Assembly: GCA_014529385.2 (NCBI GenBank)
Contig: CM043956.1
Span: forward strand, 91,032,721 to 91,096,720
Length of the DNA stretch: 64,000 nucleotides
DNA from: Adiantum capillus-veneris
Taxonomy: Eukaryota; Streptophyta; Polypodiopsida; Polypodiales; Pteridaceae
Direction of reading: 5' to 3'
The first letter of the stretch is position 1. Every line of letters begins with the position of its first letter. Positions 48,002 to 59,621 of this stretch are shown in pieces. The notes beneath the pieces are model-generated. The model searched no databases. It was given only the letters and a program-made list of their open reading frames with translations, and was not told the DNA's origin. The translations under genes were made by a program, and so were the position numbers.

Positions 48002-49616
48002 ACTTTGTACATGTCGTGAGGTGAGGTGTCTTTTATGGTTAGGTCAATGCTATTTTGTGTTAGTATGTTAGTGGTTAGTGTTAGTAATCACTAGAAAGTT
48101 AATGTTACATTTACAATGGGTAGAATGAGGTGGATGGTTGAAGTAAGATGGTTGAATGAAGTGAGAAAATCCTTGTGATGATGAAGCTTGAAGAAGTTTT
48201 GGACTTACTTGTGTAGGTTCTCAAAATGACTATCGATCTTCTTCTTCGTCTTCCCTTCTTTACGCCACCGCCGCCAAGGTTGATTATCGTGATGAAAATG
48301 GTAATTCCGTTGATGAGATCTCTTGATTTGCAGAGGTTAAGCATGGTACACGTGCTGAATTTATGTATATATATAAGGGGTAAGATGGAATTGTACTTTG
48401 GAAGTAATAGAGAGAGGCATAGAGATGGTGTATGTACATGGAGAGCTCATATGAGAGCTATGGAAGTAAGTGGGGAGGTTAATGGTGAAGAAGGTGAGAG
48501 AAACCATTGAAGGTGCAGGTTTGAATGAGGGATTGAGAGGAATGTGTGTGTGTGTATAGAAGTGTGGAAAGAGGTGAGAGAAGACTATGGGCTACTTGTG
48601 AGAAAAGTGGGTAGACTGGGGTCCACTCAAAAAATCATAGTTCACCGCTGGTAGCTCCAAAAATCATGAAAACATTTGAGGTGATTATTCAGATCATGGG
48701 CTACATTTTCTCTTTTGACCACTGCTCCAAATTTGGAGTGGAGATGGATATTAAAAATCCCACCAAAAGACCTGCTTTTTCTTTACAAAAAGTCTTCGGT
48801 GGCCCCCTCCTTTGTTGAATTTGTACAATGCATCCAAGAGTGAGCCCCTCCTTTGTCATATCATAATACAAAGCATCCAAGTTGCCCTTGACCCATGCAT
48901 GGAGGAGGATTATTGGTGAATAAAGAAATATATACATGGTGGGACTAGTGTATGGACTATTCATGGACTTTAGCTCAATGAGCACATGGTGTTAGAATAA
49001 TGAGTAAAAATAATAATAAAAATATGGAGGAATTATGGATATGGAAAGATATTGGAATCATATGATATGGTCCCTCTTTGAATTATTTTGGGTGAAAGAG
49101 GAAAATGTATGCAAGTAAATAATATAATAAACGTGACCAATGAGTAGAAATCAATTTTTTGTTTTCACGAGGGTGAGGGTGAAAATGTGGGAGTGATTTG
49201 TATAAAGGAAAAATATGAGGTTAGAGTATGTACATATTGGCAAAAAATATACTTATGGTGTAAGAGGATGAAAGAAGGTGTACATAGGTTTAATAAAACA
49301 CACACCTAAGTATAAATATTTAAATAAAATACCAGAATAATTATAAAAATACCTATATTTAGGCCATATATATAATGCAATATTTACACACAAATGGGCC
49401 ATAATATATTTTATTTTTTTGATTTTATTTCTTTTTTTGACTCAACTAGCCCAGTGACTAACTAGCTGAGGATTTTAAGAAGATATGGGAAAAGCCCCCT
49501 AACTCACATACGCCTATGTACAGTGAAATGGTAGGGATAGCCATAGTGTTTGGGTGAATTTGGTAGGGTGAGGTAGCTTACTATGGCAATTATGGAAAGC
49601 CGAAAAACGGCTATCA
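46921..49616 (-). repeat. 5' LTR of the TR-GAG-like element (2696 bp)
   Basis: Near-identical to 41505-44384 apart from the missing 187-bp duplication, a slightly longer GA tract (47946-47999) and scattered substitutions. TATAAATA lies at 47766-47759 on the minus strand. Confidence 0.9.
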
Positions 49617-50770
49617 TTAGAAAAAACTTCCAAAGAGGGTTTATAATGATGAGTCTCCCATGGAGACCGCCATCCTCGTTTAGTTGCTCGGTTCACTTTC
49701 TGTTGGATCCTAACAATACACCTCGAGGCATCCTTCTCCTTGAACACACAGCTTTAACCAATCTGAAGCCGGCCTCTGTAGCTAGGGAGGCTGTTCAGCC
49801 CCCACGATAGCGCTCCTCTCGCCCGATTGCTTATGGCCTCTCTTCTCCTCTTTTGTGTCATGCAGTCCGCCACCTGCACTGTCTCCTCAGGTCCTCTGTG
49901 ATGTTGACCTGCCGCCCCTTCCCGACCCTGCTCACCACCTTGTTTTCTCTTTGTCTTAAAAGCAGCCCGCCTTCTCAGGCCCCTCTGCGTGTAGTGCCCC
50001 CAATGGAGCTCCTATTCCAACATCCGTAGCTCACGGCATCTTTTCCTTGCATACAGCACTGCCAACCCCCTTTGTTGCACTCAGCCAATCCCTATTTACA
50101 GATAGCGGACCCCACTCTGCTTGTGCAGTGATACTTGGACCTCCTCATGCGGCTCTCGCCAATAGCGACCTCGCTATTGGTCGCCCCTCCTTCCCATGCA
50201 ATGGCAGCGTTTTTAAGAGCCGCCACTGGCCTCACTTTCCCCGCCACCAGATGGCGCCCCTTGCATGCACCTACAGTGTTGTTGTAACATCGCCCATTGC
50301 ATGCAATAACATGCCCCTTTTTTCCCTGTTAACTCCAAGCTTTACTTCAAAAAAATCCTTGTAGCTTGGCTCCACTTCACACGCTCCCATAGTAAGAGAA
50401 ATCTCGACTTGGCCATCCTGCTCACCTTTAATTGCGTGCTCCAAACTCCAGGTTTTCCAACAACTGCCTTCTTTCAACGTCATATGAGCATAGAGACAAC
50501 ATAGTCAAGATCCCCCATATCCATAGCATCATAAAAAAACCTCTATGCCATAATCAAAACTTCACGCCCTTTGGTGAATATAGTCGACTTTCACATAATA
50601 CTTTCCTCGATGATGAAAGCTCGCACAGGAGAGGTGACGACTGCTAGGATCGTCGACTAGCTGGAGCCACCCACAACCTCAATATGTCATGATATTATTG
50701 AATGTGATGAAATCCACCAATCTTTAGCACTTCTAGATATCCCAATCAGTTGAACTTGAAAATCACCTTT
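49617..50770. other. Intergenic stretch with retroelement-like coding remnants
   Basis: The minus-strand frame at 50483-50271 carries HAIKGEQDGQVEI, shared with 10290-10490. The plus strand has a GC-rich open frame at 50047-50364 with a Pro/Ala/Ser-rich translation that I cannot assign. No complete gene is visible. Confidence 0.4.
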
Positions 50771-50960
50771 TGTTGGGGTATAGGCGCCTGTGCCTTGCCC
50801 GGCCGCCCAGAGTCTGGGCGCCCACTGACTTGTATACCTTATACATAGCATAAGTGTATAGGGGGCTGATCACTCTTTGAGTCTCCCCACCCACATCGTG
50901 TGTGTCTCCTTCTCTCTCTCTCTCTCACTCTCCGTCTGTGGTGCTCCCCGATCCCCTTCA
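50771..50960 (+). repeat. 5' LTR of the truncated Ty1/copia element
   Basis: 190 bp starting TGTTGGGGTATAGG and ending CCCCTTCA. It contains a CT stretch near its 3' end. Short LTRs of this type are common in plant Ty1/copia. Confidence 0.8.
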
Positions 50961-52590
50961 ATTGGTATCAGAGCTATGGTGACCGCGGAGAGCACGACGG
51001 CTTTGAGAGCTTCGAGGCGATAGCTCGCTCGCTCTCGACGGTGGAGTTCGATCGCGGAGTTTCACGGAGAGCGATTTTAGCTTGAGGAGCATTGTCTTTG
51101 GAGCTTAGGAGCTTGGTGTGGTCAAGCTTGGTCGAGGAGGCGGTTGCGGCTTCCTTGGTGAGAGGAGCTTTTGAGCTCAGTGGAGCTCGTTAGAGAAGTG
51201 CTCGGCGGAGGAGAGCTTGACATTCGAGTGCTTGGATGCTGTTGTGGCAGAGCTCTTGCGTTGGAGCTTGCATTGAGAGGACATTGCATCATGCAGAGTG
51301 GAGCAGGAGCAGGTTCAAGATTGTGTGCAGCTCGTTTTTGCCATTTTCGGGCTCTAAAACGCAGTTTTTTGCGTAGCTCCGTCATACAGAGTCAGATCTA
51401 CATGATCCAGGAGTCTAGGTCAGGGTTTTGGCACGCTCCGAACGCGATGGTGATGTCTATTTGCTGAAATTATGCTTTGAATTATAGCAGGTACAGCAGC
51501 AGATTTATTTGTGAACTTTCGGGTCCCAAAAACACTGTTTTTGGTATATCTCACACACACGGAGTATTTTCTGCAGCAACCAGCAAATTCATAGGTGTAC
51601 ACAGGTTTTTGGATATGCATTTGTCCAGAGAGCCACTCATGCGAGAGTGAGCTATGTTGCCATGGTCTTGGCGGTTTATGTATGCCATATATGGATTTGT
51701 GTATTTGTTTATGGCTGAGATTATTTGAGATTTGGCTCAATTTATAGAAGAAAATCTATTGGATTTTATCCAGGTTCTCGCCATAGCTTCTACGTATCCG
51801 TAGGTTGCTCTTTAACAGTTTAGTGGTTGAGTTTACTCCCACTTTGACAGGTGATTTTCAGTCATCATTTGGTTGGAGTTTGGAGTCACTTGTGTATGCC
51901 CTTGTGTGCCGTATTTCGCATTGCGCATAGCGACAGATCTTGCAAGGTTTTGCGAAATGTTGCTATAGTTATCTGGCAGACATTTGGTCATCGATTGAAA
52001 GGTATTTTGGCAGCAATCATCACTCACATGTATGTCATTTGAGGTGCCGTTGAGTGGTACTCCGGCAAGAGCGGGTATGCTCATATATATGACTTTGTGA
52101 GGTGATTCCGGTCGAGTTTATTCCCGGATTGGCCATTGTGGCATATATTATTGTCTCTTTGAGGTTTACTGTTGAGATTTTGCTCCAGTTACAAAGGAAA
52201 CTCTGCCAAAATTTTATCAGATATTTATGCGCTATTGAGTCATATTGACTTGTGATTTTGTGCAAGGTTTTGCACGGTTATTGGTGCAACTTTGCATTAG
52301 GTTTTGAGCAATATTTGCAGACTTTTGTTGATGCGATTCGAGCCAGTTTAGGGCTGATTTGGTTGACATTTGCTACTCATTGTTGGTTGCTCTTTTGCGA
52401 GCATTATGACTGATTTTTCATTTGACTTCCAGCGTTATGGTCTGACACAGTTTGATGGTGCAGATTTTGTTGCTTGGAAGGAGCATATGCTTGTTGCATT
52501 GGCGGATTTGGGGCCCTTGCGTGGTTTATCGGCGAAGCCCAAGTCTATGCGTGATGATGATTGGCAGGATCTTGATGAGTTAGCCACCCT
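50771..52590 (+). mobile_element. 5' end of a Ty1/copia element: LTR, primer binding site, leader and Gag start
   Basis: A 190-bp TG...CA LTR (50771-50960) is followed by ATTGGTATCAGAGC, a perfect initiator-Met-type primer binding site (50963-50974). After a leader of about 1.4 kb a Gag frame starts at 52406. The element stops abruptly near 52590, where minus-strand element sequence begins. The rest of gag, all of pol and the 3' LTR are absent next to it. Confidence 0.85.
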
Positions 52591-52618
52591 TGGCCTGCCA
52601 AGTACCTCATTTGGCATA
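52406..52618 (+). pseudogene. Ty1/copia Gag N-terminus (truncated)
   Basis: The translation begins MTDFSFDFQRYGLTQFDGAD and continues FVAWKEHMLVAL, KPKSMRDDDWQDLDELA. The F-D-G-x-x-F-x-x-W-K start and the DDDWQDLDELA helix are landmarks of plant Ty1/copia Gag. The frame leaves the homology after DELA, at the junction with another element. Confidence 0.85.
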
Positions 52619-52879
52619 CATATCTGACTAGCATTTGCTATACATTGTATCAAGTACCTGCTCAAGCACTTTGCGATCCGCTTGGGAACCTCCATGTATC
52701 GGCTTCTAGCCTATCCTCGGATCGACTCAATTTGTGTGCACCATCATTGTCGACCCCCTCGTTAAGCATTCATGCTCAACCAAAGCATTATTTAGGTACA
52801 ACAAAACTGTATAAGTGAAAATGATAAATAGGAGATACATAATTATTATATATAAGCATGAGATGATATATAGAGGCTA

Positions 52880-53500
52880 CATAAATATTATAGAGATAAA
52901 GAGGAAACCGTATGTTGCATCACCCTCCATGGTCAAATGGAAAGCTTGAAGCTTCCCATGCATGGTGTAATCTCCAATTGGATAAAAAGTAAAGCATTGA
53001 CCATGGCCATCCACCTCTTCAACATGCATAATCAAGCCTTTGCAGCCACCTTTAGATCCAAAAACAAGTCGATCCTGTAGCTCTTCATAGTGCAGGTCTT
53101 TGTCACCCTGTATCCACAAGTTAAAATAACCTGCACTGGTTGCTTGGGTAGCAGCCGCCAAAACCCCCCAATAAGCTTCAAATCTATCAACAAAGGTATT
53201 GAAAATTGTACCTACATCCTACTGCAAGCTTTTGATCTTTGCATTTGCTTCCGAAGCGAACACCACCTTTTGATACCTTTGTAGAAATTGCTCACAAAAT
53301 CCGATCCAATTCTGCTTGTGTGCATCTTCTAGATCATCAAACCGAGCTTTTGCTTTACCTCGCAGCACCAAAGGTAGAGTTTGGAGCTTTGCTTCATCAC
53401 CTGGCATCCGCAGTATTGTCAGCATAAATAACTCAAAATCGGCAATCTAATCGTCTGCATCTTCATCTCGTTTGAACACAGGACCAAATTCCTGCTTCAT
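52880..53500 (-). pseudogene. Gag of a minus-strand LTR element
   Basis: From ATG 53500 the frame reads MKQEFGPVFKRDEDADD, a TAG at 53449-53447, then IADFELFMLTILRMPGDEAK, LQTLPLVLRGKAKARFDDLE and NWIGFCEQFLQRYQKVVFAS. A further stop precedes DVGTIFNTFVDRFEAYWGVL. The L-x-x-LP-L-x-LRGKA...WxxFxxxFLxRY pattern is that of plant retrotransposon Gag. It lies directly downstream of the primer binding site at 53557-53546. Confidence 0.75.
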
Positions 53501-53562
53501 CTTGATTCACGAACACTTGGTCAAGACGCAATCAGTGGATCCTCAGTGGGGGCACCATAAGA

Positions 53563-53883
53563 TGGAAAGGGGGAAATGGGAAAACACCTAGCACATGATA
53601 TGACTGCCTCTCTATAGCCCAGTGATTCCACAACACCCCTATCCCCTATTGAACACACACTCAAACTCCCAATCTGCAACCTACTATTGCCTATGCCCAT
53701 ACCCAACCGACCCTCACTTTACATACCCATTTGTAAATCATGTAAGACAAAGGGAACTGGAACATGCTAATCTCCACCCAGCCATGCCCTATGTAGGCCC
53801 TTGGCCTCATAAATATAGGGACTCCCTTGACTGCATGTCCATCCTGGCCCTTGGCCGTGATTGGTCCTACCCTTGTCCTGACA
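53563..53883 (-). repeat. LTR shared by two adjacent minus-strand elements
   Basis: On the minus strand the block runs TGTCAGGACAAGG...TTTCCA. Its right side abuts a polypurine tract (CCAAGGGGGGATTAA, 53898-53884), as a 3' LTR should. Its left side abuts a primer binding site (53557-53546) and gag, as a 5' LTR should. One LTR thus serves two internal regions. Confidence 0.7.
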
Positions 53884-55411
53884 TTAATCCCCCCTTGGAG
53901 AAGCGTTCTCATCCGCGAAAACACAAGTGATGTAATCTTCATAAGAACACTAATGTTAACATCCCTAATGGATCCAACGGTTCATTTGAGCGGAACCCAG
54001 TTTAGTAGGAGGTTCAATGAAACCAAGAGTAACATCTTGATTTTCTACATTGTTGTCCATTTGTAACCATTTGATGGTACCGGTTCCTATCCAAAAATAG
54101 TGTGTAGAATCCATTTACAACGCTCATGAGTGTGATAAACGAGTTTATCACAACAAAGATGTACCAAAAAGAGTACCTCTTGTCACTTTCCATGAAAGCA
54201 ACTTGTTGACATAACTCATCAGCCAAGTTTAAGTCCTTGACTTGTTCCCAATTTTCATCTTCAGTAAACAACCCCACCCTAACAAGTGTTCAAGGTTGAG
54301 AACCTGAGTTATACATGAAGAAACTACACCTAGTTGCAAACATTCTAAATAACTTATAGTAAGCAAACTCTGGCCACAAATCCAACATAATTGGCCCATA
54401 AAACTGAATTCTTGGTGGAAGGCACTTCGTCGAGAGTATCACAACCACCATAGATTGAGTTGAACAACCTGCAATAGCTCTCAATGGACATGTTGTAGCA
54501 TATTTGTCTTTAAGTACATAAAAAGCTATGAGCTTGCCTAGCTTCAGCAACCATTTTTCGTACATCATGGCACTTTCTGAGGGAGAAACCCACCAACCTT
54601 TAGGCCTGTGTCACATTGGGGCAGGCGGCCACCTTTTTGTCTCTGACCCACCAATCAGGTGTCGCGCCCACGGATGCTCTTGTCACACTGGGTTGCTGCC
54701 CATGGTTGCATGGCTGAGCTGGCTCTCCACCTCGGCGGCCAACTTTTCCATGAAGTGTGCCGGCCTCCTTTGCCCGCCCAACCTTAGCTCCAACACTAAA
54801 GCTGCAATCCGATTTGTTGCACGTCATCTTTTCCAGGTTCTGAGACTCCCCCAGTGTGACACCATTCCCAACAGTGGCTGGAAGCCAGCACCCTCTCATG
54901 CAAGACCATGGTGGTCAGGGGCCATCCACCTCAGCAAGGACGCGCGGCCCAGTTTGACAGGGGCCTTAGAACCTTTAAGCTTTGACTAGAAAAGCTTATA
55001 GACACCCTTGGCTTGCCTTGGCTTGCCAAGTACCTCATTTGCCATACATATCTGAATAGCATCTACTATACATTGCATCAAGTACCTGCTCAAGCACTTT
55101 GCAATCTGCTTGGGAACCTCTATGTATCGGCTTCTGGCCTATCCTCGGATCGACTCAATTTGTGTGCACCAACGTACCAGGAGTGGGAAAACTTGCACCG
55201 CACCGTCTTCTCTCGACACACCGCTTTCCAATAGAAACAATCCGTAATCATGCAACCATACCTTCGCGTCTTTTACATTTGTAAAGATTGGAAATCCCGA
55301 CCACGCCATGCTAGCAACACCTGCTCTTCAAATCTCGTACCGTCAACATCGGCAAAACCGTCACTTCATCTTTAATGAGGAGCATCAGCCAACTCCTCAG
55401 TGGGGGCACCA
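53884..55411 (-). mobile_element. Deleted internal region of a minus-strand LTR element
   Basis: It is bounded by a polypurine tract at 53884-53898 and a primer binding site (TGGTGCCCCCAC) at 55411-55400, only 1.5 kb apart. The part next to the polypurine tract (to about 54330) is homologous to 14982-15430 in the 5.43-kb element. A short Gag start lies at the other end. The middle (54560-55000) is GC-rich without recognisable domains. The segment at 55010-55175 repeats 52585-52745. Confidence 0.6.
55140..55309 (-). pseudogene. Gag N-terminal fragment
   Basis: A 56-codon frame from ATG 55309 reads MAWSGFPIFTNVKDAKVWLH then DYGLFLLESGVSREDGAVQV. It resembles the N-terminal Gag helix bundle of plant LTR elements and sits about 90 bp downstream of the primer binding site. 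It ends at a TAG where the sequence switches to the repeat shared with 52.6 kb. Confidence 0.5.
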
Positions 55412-55416
55412 AAAGA

Positions 55417-57230
55417 TGGGAATGGGGTACACACCCGAAACATATACAACATGCCTCTCTATAGACGAGGATAATCACAACACCCCTAACCACTAGAGTT
55501 CACCTTCAAAACTCACATGACTCACCGACAAACCATCGTTTGCACACCACCGTACACACACAGTCAATACAACAACACCAACAAAGCCCAACCATGTGCA
55601 CAACTCGATTCAAGTCCTTCACTGCACACAAAACCTCCCTCAACCTCTCTTTGCACAATAGACCATCGGGGGGGCACAACTGCCTACACACGCCCGGACA
55701 CACACGCACACAACAAAGAAGAGAAGGGGTAGGGGGAATCAACACCAGATGCACAATAATGATGGCTTTCTTTCAACAAACCCAACCATATACAACTCTA
55801 GCTCCTAGCCAACACACGCATCGACGAGCATAACACCTCAATCGACAACACGTCGGCTCTACACCACCTCCATAGCCACACCTCGACAGCGTACAATACA
55901 GCTCAACGCTCAACAACGGAGCTACGAAAAACGGCCTTTCGGCTTCAAAATGGCAAAAAGCCCTTACACTGTGTGAGAACCCCCTTTTATAGGCTTACAA
56001 AGCTTCAAAAACAAAAAAAATATGGTTTGACTACTCGTGAGCTGCGAATGGCAGCCTTAGGAGTTTTGGATGGAGAAGGAGGCGGCAACCCTGCCGGTGT
56101 TGGGCAGTTTTATGTGGAGAGATGGGAGATGCAGGGTGCCGAGAGCTGTGGGGGGATGGGATGTTCACATGCAGTTCAGTTACAGTTCCACTTACAGTTC
56201 CACTGGAGCGGCCACTTCGGCTTTATACCCCGCGTCCTCAGTACTCGCTTGTGCATGTGGGATCACCCAAGCCAACATGTGGCAGCAACTTGCTGATTGC
56301 ATTTCACAAGGTCTAAAAAATCCCTCCAAAGCACTTAAACAAAAACTCCTTTCCCTCCAAATTCTACTGCGTGTAGTTTGATGTCAAAGGGTCCAATGAC
56401 CGAGCCATAAAGCCCATCTTGCCAATTGAGTCTGGAGTAGTACTTTATGTTGATCCCGATGCACTTCAACTCCATGATGACCTCGAACAGGATGCCCCAA
56501 AAAGGGAAAAAAACATTTATTGACATGCGATCGACACGATTGTCATATTTCAACCGATAATAACTTCACGTTGCGAGCTCCAATCGACATGTAGTTTCTT
56601 CTTGCTAACTCCATTCATTGCGTAGCACAATCTAGAACTTGGTCAAGCCTCAAAACCCACCAGATTGCACGCTCTCCAAAGCAATCCAAGTGGCCCAGAA
56701 TCGGCCCCCTACAAAACTTCATCTGCTAATATCTTGACGTCCAAGGCTCCAAACGATGATTTGAAAAGACCAGCAGTCTCCATAAATCAAGCACACACAC
56801 CCATAGCTCCAAACTGGCTCAAACTTCTTGGCATCACCTGCCCTATCTGGCTAGAATCTGCAAACATCACCAACTTCTTCAAACTACCATATCTTGCACA
56901 CCATGACTCTGTTTGACAAGCCGTTTGGACCTGTTCCTTCAACATTTCAATATCTACATATCCAAGCCAAGAACCAACACCTCGGCCATTCTTCACCTAC
57001 CACCTTGTCAGGCCCTATCTGAAGCGCTTTTGGCCTAGAAAACGACATTACGCATACACATCCACTGCCACTTCTCTGCCCAAGCTCTTCCATCTGATGT
57101 AGCCCTCTGCTATGTACCTGCTAGCCTGTATATACCTACTTGTGACACTTTCTATAGTCGACACACTTTGCTTGCACCAACGGTGCATGTTGTGACTTTT
57201 GCGACGTACTTCATAGCCAAAAAAATGTAG
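55417..57230 (-). mobile_element. Probable large 5' LTR of a minus-strand element
   Basis: It begins right after the primer binding site at 55400-55411 with TGGGAATGGGG, shares GCCTCTCTATAGAC...CACAACACCCCTAACC with the LTRs at 53563 and 41060, and has a minus-strand TATAAAA box at 55991-55985 followed by a CT/CA-rich leader. The far boundary is not clear. Open frames inside are short and composition-driven. Confidence 0.45.
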
Positions 57231-57334
57231 GGGTAGAAATCAAAAGTGGTTGATGGAGTTAGTCTTGGGGCCATCATAACAAATTGGGTGCATGTTGTAA
57301 ACGGGGACTATCTGATGGACTTTGAGGGCCATGA

Positions 57335-57672
57335 TGTTAGAGTCCAATTATTTGGGAGCATGGGAAAGGGAGCTAGAGGTTTAGAAGAGTTGGAGGAGTT
57401 AGTATGTGGGAACCTATGCTTGTGAAGAGATAGGGATGAGGAGATAAGGTAAGTGGACACGTCCAATGAGGAAAGGATGAGGAGATAAGGTAAGCGGACA
57501 CGTCCAATGAGGAAAGGATAAGATGTGATGAGCAATGATGTGGCAAACCATAATTAAGTTACTTGTATATGAAGACCTACTATACTCTCTCTCCCCTTGT
57601 GTAAACACAAGGGGACCTCTACACATCATGAATGCTACACTAGTGAACCCTCCTTAGCTCCTTGCACTAACA
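57335..57672 (+). repeat. 5' LTR of a second Ty1/copia element
   Basis: A 338-bp block running TGTTAGAGTCCAATT...CACTAACA is followed by TGGTATCAGAGA (57674-57685), an initiator-Met-type primer binding site. It contains a 41-bp tandem duplication (57436-57518) and a perfect 10-bp-stem inverted repeat at 57593-57614. Confidence 0.8.
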
Positions 57673-59430
57673 ATGGTATCAGAGATAGGTTAGGGTGTAC
57701 TTAGTGTAGATTAGAGCTTAATTAGCCACTTGATTTGCCTTATTGTGGCTATATTCATTGGGTAAACTTAGTATCCTCATCGGTGGACTAAAGGCTAATT
57801 AGGTTGCATTAGGTCTATGTTGGTCTAATTAGTGTGTAATTACAACTAGTTTGCATTTTCTTGTGAGTGAGCTCTTGCTCTCGTCTTATTGATTGCGTGT
57901 AAGAGTATTGCTCTCCATTAGTTTTCCATCAAAATTTCACTCGATTTGGAACTCGTTTGTCTTCTTCGTCCCACCTTTACATTGAGAATTTTGTTCAATT
58001 TATGCCACTTTTTCTCTAATTACCATTGGGGCTCAAAGCACAATTTTGCAAGTGTACTTCATGCAAAAGTATCTCATTTTCTCCATCTTTCATTTAAGCT
58101 TATAAGATCTATATTTGGAGTTCATTTGGGCTTCCCACACATTAATCAATTTCTCTTTAGAAGAAGAGCCTAGAAACAAGTTGATTTTTTGCTTGACTTT
58201 GCTCAATCCATTGAGCCTTCTTTACAATTCCTAGTTTGTTAATATGGTACAGAATTTTGTACATTCTCAAGATCTTCTCAAAGAGCCCAATATTACGCAA
58301 ATTGAACAACATTTTCCTATTCATTATTTGCTTGGAAAAATGGTAAAAATCACCTTTCTCTATATTTGGTGCCAAAAATTTAGAGGTTTCTAAATACAAT
58401 CACATACTTCACCTTGTGTGCAATGAAAGACCTCAGTGAGATTCTCAATGAGCATTTAAATGCATCATTTGGTTTCCAATTGCTCATGTGTTTTTGTCTA
58501 TCAAGAGCCAATGATCCATGATGAAGACCTAGAAGTGGAAATTCAACATCAAAATTGGGGCACCAATGTTTTGAAGATTCTTGAGCAAGGAATTGTAAAG
58601 AAATTATTTGTGCATCTTTGTATTCTATGCCTATACTAAAGGCATGAACAACCTTTTTTTGGAATTAACCGTGCGGCCCTACAGTGGAAATGATGGCAGA
58701 AGGACGAGCATGCTTGGAGGATGACGAGGTGGGAATTGTAGGTGATACTCCTTGCCATGGAAACGTAAGACGAGCCCTCCAGCTATACCGGACCAACCTG
58801 TTCAATCTGCGCCAAGCGGCAACACCGTGAGCTATGTCTCCTTGACGCCTTTATCAGGTTCACCGTTTGTCTGTTTCTATATTTCCTTTACAAATGTATG
58901 CAAAAACTTTGCTAAGTTTGTTGAATGCTACTTGAATACGAAGTATGGTCGCCTTCATGCATTGAATCATGCTAGTCTGTCTTCTGTGGGGAGGCATGTT
59001 GATGAAGGGAAGGAGTGTGTGGTGAGAGCGGTGGAGAGTATGGTACTAAGGGCAGTCACTTCCACGTGACACGTATCACATCTCGCATACCTTGTTGATT
59101 GTTTTCTGAGTAAAGACATACTCACAAGCCAGAGCTACATCAAAAAACACATGAGCTTCATGCTTCACAGTTGTTGCACCCACAGCTTGGCTTCTGCATG
59201 AGTTGAGTGGTCAATCCAGACTTAACCATGTTAGAAACTTTTTCTACAACCTCCTTGTCTTCCTTAAGACCCATGGAGGCAGCCTCGTGGTTCTCAAGCT
59301 TAACACTTTTCGGGCACCTTCTCCTCCACAGGGGCATGGGGTGTGCCGCAACTGCTTCTTGCAGTCAATCTGCCACCATACCTCCAACTGACATTGCCCA
59401 TGGATGGCCGCTTTGGTTGCCTAATTTACA
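57673..59430 (+). other. Leader or decayed interior of the second Ty1/copia element and flanking DNA
   Basis: About 0.9 kb after the primer binding site is AT-rich with short frames. No gag or pol motif is recognised with confidence. The frames at 58752-59069 and 59207-59449 are of unknown nature. Confidence 0.35.
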
Positions 59431-59435
59431 GTGCT

Positions 59436-59621
59436 TGAAAAAAACCTAGGTTCAGTGTACAAATTGTGAGATTTACCTCTAAATTCTATATTTGAAGGTG
59501 AGAAAACCTACAAAAATTAGAGAGATATAGTGTAATTTTGTGTTGAAAACAGCAAGTTTAGTAAATTTACCTATAGAAATTCTTATGTGTAGGTTTGCCA
59601 AGTTTTTAGATTTTTGAGCAT
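59436..59621. repeat. Dispersed repeat, copy 2
   Basis: It matches 12062-12260 in order: AACCTAGGTT at the start, ATTTACCTCTAAATTC and GAAGGTGAGAAAACCTAC in the middle, and GTAGGTTTGCCAAGTTTTT at the end. It is diverged from copy 1. Confidence 0.6.

Larger units (their letters stand above)
41505..49616 (-). mobile_element. Non-autonomous LTR retrotransposon with giant LTRs and Gag only (TR-GAG-like)
   Basis: Two near-identical direct repeats, 41505-44384 (2880 bp) and 46921-49616 (2696 bp), both run TGAGGCG...CGGCTATCA on the plus strand, giving TG...CA LTRs on the minus strand. The right copy is followed on the minus strand by TGGTGCCCCCAC, the presumed primer binding site. The left copy is preceded by a polypurine tract with eight G. 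The interior is only about 2.5 kb and encodes Gag plus an unknown continuation; no protease, RT, RNase H or integrase is present. Both LTRs carry a minus-strand TATAAATA box and a GA microsatellite at the same place. High LTR identity suggests a fairly recent insertion. A clear target duplication is lacking (GGTAG against TTAGA). Confidence 0.9.

Noticed and set aside
50900-51467. Open frames at 50900-51085 and 51171-51467 as host genes
   Set aside because: They lie in the untranslated leader of the Ty1/copia element, between the primer binding site and Gag, and resemble nothing known.
55506-55833. His/Thr-rich open frames
   Set aside because: They come from CA-rich low-complexity sequence, and several frames on both strands are open over the same bases.
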